From Caulobacteraceae bacterium (lineage in GTDB: Bacteria; Pseudomonadota; Alphaproteobacteria; Caulobacterales; Caulobacteraceae): a DNA stretch of 64,000 nucleotides. Where the stretch lies: the NCBI GenBank assembly GCA_025450315.1, contig JANWHQ010000091.1, positions 1 through 64,000 of the forward strand. Direction: 5' to 3'. The notes under the pieces were generated by a model. It worked only from the letters and a program-made list of their open reading frames with translations, had not been told where the DNA came from and did not search any database. A program made the position numbers and the translations under genes. Of the stretch, positions 62,749 through 64,000 are shown one piece after another (position 1 is the first letter of the stretch; each line of letters starts with the position of its first letter).

Positions 62749-64000
62749 TTGAAGCACGCCGCGCCCATGGCCTTCGCCATGTCCCTGATCGCTCTCAGCG
62801 CCGCCCAGGCGGCCGAAAGCCCGCCCAAGACGCCCGCGCCGTCGCCGGACAAGGCCAGCGCCACCGCGACCGCCTCACCCAACCGAGGCGTGATCTTCTC
62901 GCCCGAGAGCTCGACCAGCGAAGGCTCGGTGACCGTGGGCGGCCAGAAGATCGACTACCGCGCGGTGGCCGGCACCATCGTCGTGCACCCCAAGGGCTGG
63001 GACGACGCGGCCGCCCGCGAGGCCCAGGAGAAGGCCGACACCAAGAGCGCCGACAAGGACCTGGACGACGCCTCCAATCCCAAGGCCGAGGCGTCGATGT
63101 TCTACGTGGCCTATTTCAAGAACGGCGTCCCTTCGCCGGACCGGCCGGTCACCTTCGTCTACAATGGCGGTCCCGGCTCCTCGAGCGTGTGGCTGCACAT
63201 GGGCGCCTGGGGCCCGCGCCGCGTGATCACCGAGGACGACACCCACACCCCGGCCGCGCCCTACCGGGTGGTCGACAACGCCTACAGCCTGCTCGACGTC
63301 ACCGACCTGGTGTTCGTGGATGCGCCGGGGACCGGCTTCAGCCGCATCGCCGGCAAGGACAAGGAAAAGGCCTTCTACGGCGTCGACGCCGACGCCTACG
63401 CCTTCGGCCAGTTCATCCTGGGCTTCCTGTCGCAGTACGGCCGCTGGAACTCGCCCAAGTACCTCTTCGGCGAGAGCTACGGCACGCCCCGCTCGGCGGT
63501 GCTGGTCAACGAACTGGAGACCGACCACGACGTCGACTTCAACGGCGTCATCCTGCTGTCGCAGATCCTGAACTTCGACCTCAGCCCGGACGAGCCGGAA
63601 TTCAATCCGGGTACGGACCAACCCTATATCGTCGCCCTTCCCACCTACGCGGCCACGGCCTGGTATCACAACCGCCTGCCGGGTCCGAAGCCGGACCTGG
63701 ACGCCCTGCTACGCGACGTCGAGCAGTTCGCCACCACCGACTACGCTGCGGCGCTGCAACAGGGCTCGGAGCTTTCGCCCGAGCGCCGCCAGGCCATCGC
63801 CCAGCGTCTCGGCCAGTTCACCGGCCTGCCGGTCGACTACATCCTGAAGGCCGATCTTCGGATCAACGGCGGCGAGTTCGAGAAGATGCTGCAGGATCCG
63901 CAGGGTCTGACCACCGGCCGGCTCGACACCCGCTTCTCGGGCCCGCCGCTGGATCCGCTGAGCAAGGAGGCCGAATACGATCCCCAGTCCGCGGCGATCA
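62749..64000 (+). CDS. S10 family serine carboxypeptidase (partial, runs off the window)
   Basis: The ORF is open to the window edge, so the track omits it. It starts at TTG 62749 (GAGGGAA upstream) or ATG 62767, with a signal peptide (PMAFAMSLIALSAAQAAE). It then shows the S10 motifs VTFVYNGGPGSSSVWLHMGAWGPRR, FVDAPGTGFSR and the catalytic serine in YLFGESYGTPRSAVL. The catalytic Asp and His should lie beyond the edge. Such enzymes remove C-terminal residues in the periplasm. With S9 next door, this forms a small exported-peptidase cluster. Confidence 0.92.
   Translation, partial: MKHAAPMAFAMSLIALSAAQAAESPPKTPAPSPDKASATATASPNRGVIFSPESSTSEGSVTVGGQKIDYRAVAGTIVVHPKGWDDAAAREAQEKADTKSADKDLDDASNPKAEASMFYVAYFKNGVPSPDRPVTFVYNGGPGSSSVWLHMGAWGPRRVITEDDTHTPAAPYRVVDNAYSLLDVTDLVFVDAPGTGFSRIAGKDKEKAFYGVDADAYAFGQFILGFLSQYGRWNSPKYLFGESYGTPRSAVLVNELETDHDVDFNGVILLSQILNFDLSPDEPEFNPGTDQPYIVALPTYAATAWYHNRLPGPKPDLDALLRDVEQFATTDYAAALQQGSELSPERRQAIAQRLGQFTGLPVDYILKADLRINGGEFEKMLQDPQGLTTGRLDTRFSGPPLDPLSKEAEYDPQSAAI

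Overview
The window is a GC-rich stretch of ordinary chromosome from an alphaproteobacterium. It most resembles the Caulobacterales, and a Phenylobacterium- or Caulobacter-like genome is my best guess. The clues are a probable TipN-like polarity protein at the left edge, a MucR/Ros regulator, a TTAA-N7-TTAA (CtrA-type) motif, a GTTC-N7-GTTC LexA box, a K+-independent proton-pumping pyrophosphatase, and the gene order nrdR-rib genes-nusB-thiL-hppA. I see no insertion sequence, prophage, CRISPR array or rRNA. One tRNA (Asn) is present. Genes are dense and no gene-free gap exceeds 300 bases.

Left third (1-23500). Small membrane and secreted proteins come first. An iron region follows: bfd-bfr with a Fur box, a membrane hydroxylase divergent from a two-Fur-box operon encoding a catecholate-type TonB receptor, a Sel1-repeat protein and the Fe/2-oxoglutarate hydroxylase PiuC. 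Then come a metallo-beta-lactamase-fold hydrolase, tRNA-Asn, an alpha/beta hydrolase, a DegP protease, a CusF-like protein convergent with a cytochrome c, and an aldehyde dehydrogenase. A probable lysine catabolic pair (saccharopine/lysine dehydrogenase family plus ALDH7) lies divergent from an Lrp regulator. A catabolic run of GST, D-2-hydroxyacid dehydrogenase and acyl-CoA-dehydrogenase-like flavoprotein closes the section.

Middle (23500-47400). This holds a POT transporter, a GNAT, an M32 carboxypeptidase, a one-carbon block (5-formyl-THF cyclo-ligase, fhs, and glyA further on), two tandem secreted methyltransferase-fold paralogues, hemA with an FNR/FixK-type box, a MucR-like regulator, and the nrdR-ribD(reductase only)-ribE-ribB-ribH-nusB operon. 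Between nusB and thiL sits an accessory segment with two parts. The first is a two-gene graspetide (omega-ester RiPP) cassette, made of an 88-aa precursor and an MvdC/MvdD-type ATP-grasp ligase. The second is a YqjI/YqjH-like metal-responsive PadR regulator with its siderophore-interacting ferric reductase. The core order then resumes with thiL, a small secreted protein and hppA. ssb follows with its own LexA box.

Right third (47400-64000). This contains secreted low-complexity and membrane proteins, an HWE-type histidine kinase, an SdpRI pair, an Hpt protein, NAD kinase with a DUF2336 protein, glycerol kinase, a GAF protein, a class II aldolase, an N-terminally truncated S9 peptidase, an ankyrin protein, a full-length prolyl oligopeptidase and the start of an S10 carboxypeptidase that runs off the window.

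The most interesting points are four. The graspetide cassette interrupts a normally tight housekeeping array. A palindromic repeat lies in frame inside the RibD-type reductase gene and has a second copy 8 kb away. The rib operon lacks both early GTP-branch activities. Two copies of a TTGTCATCCCGG-bounded inverted repeat sit in opposite orientation.
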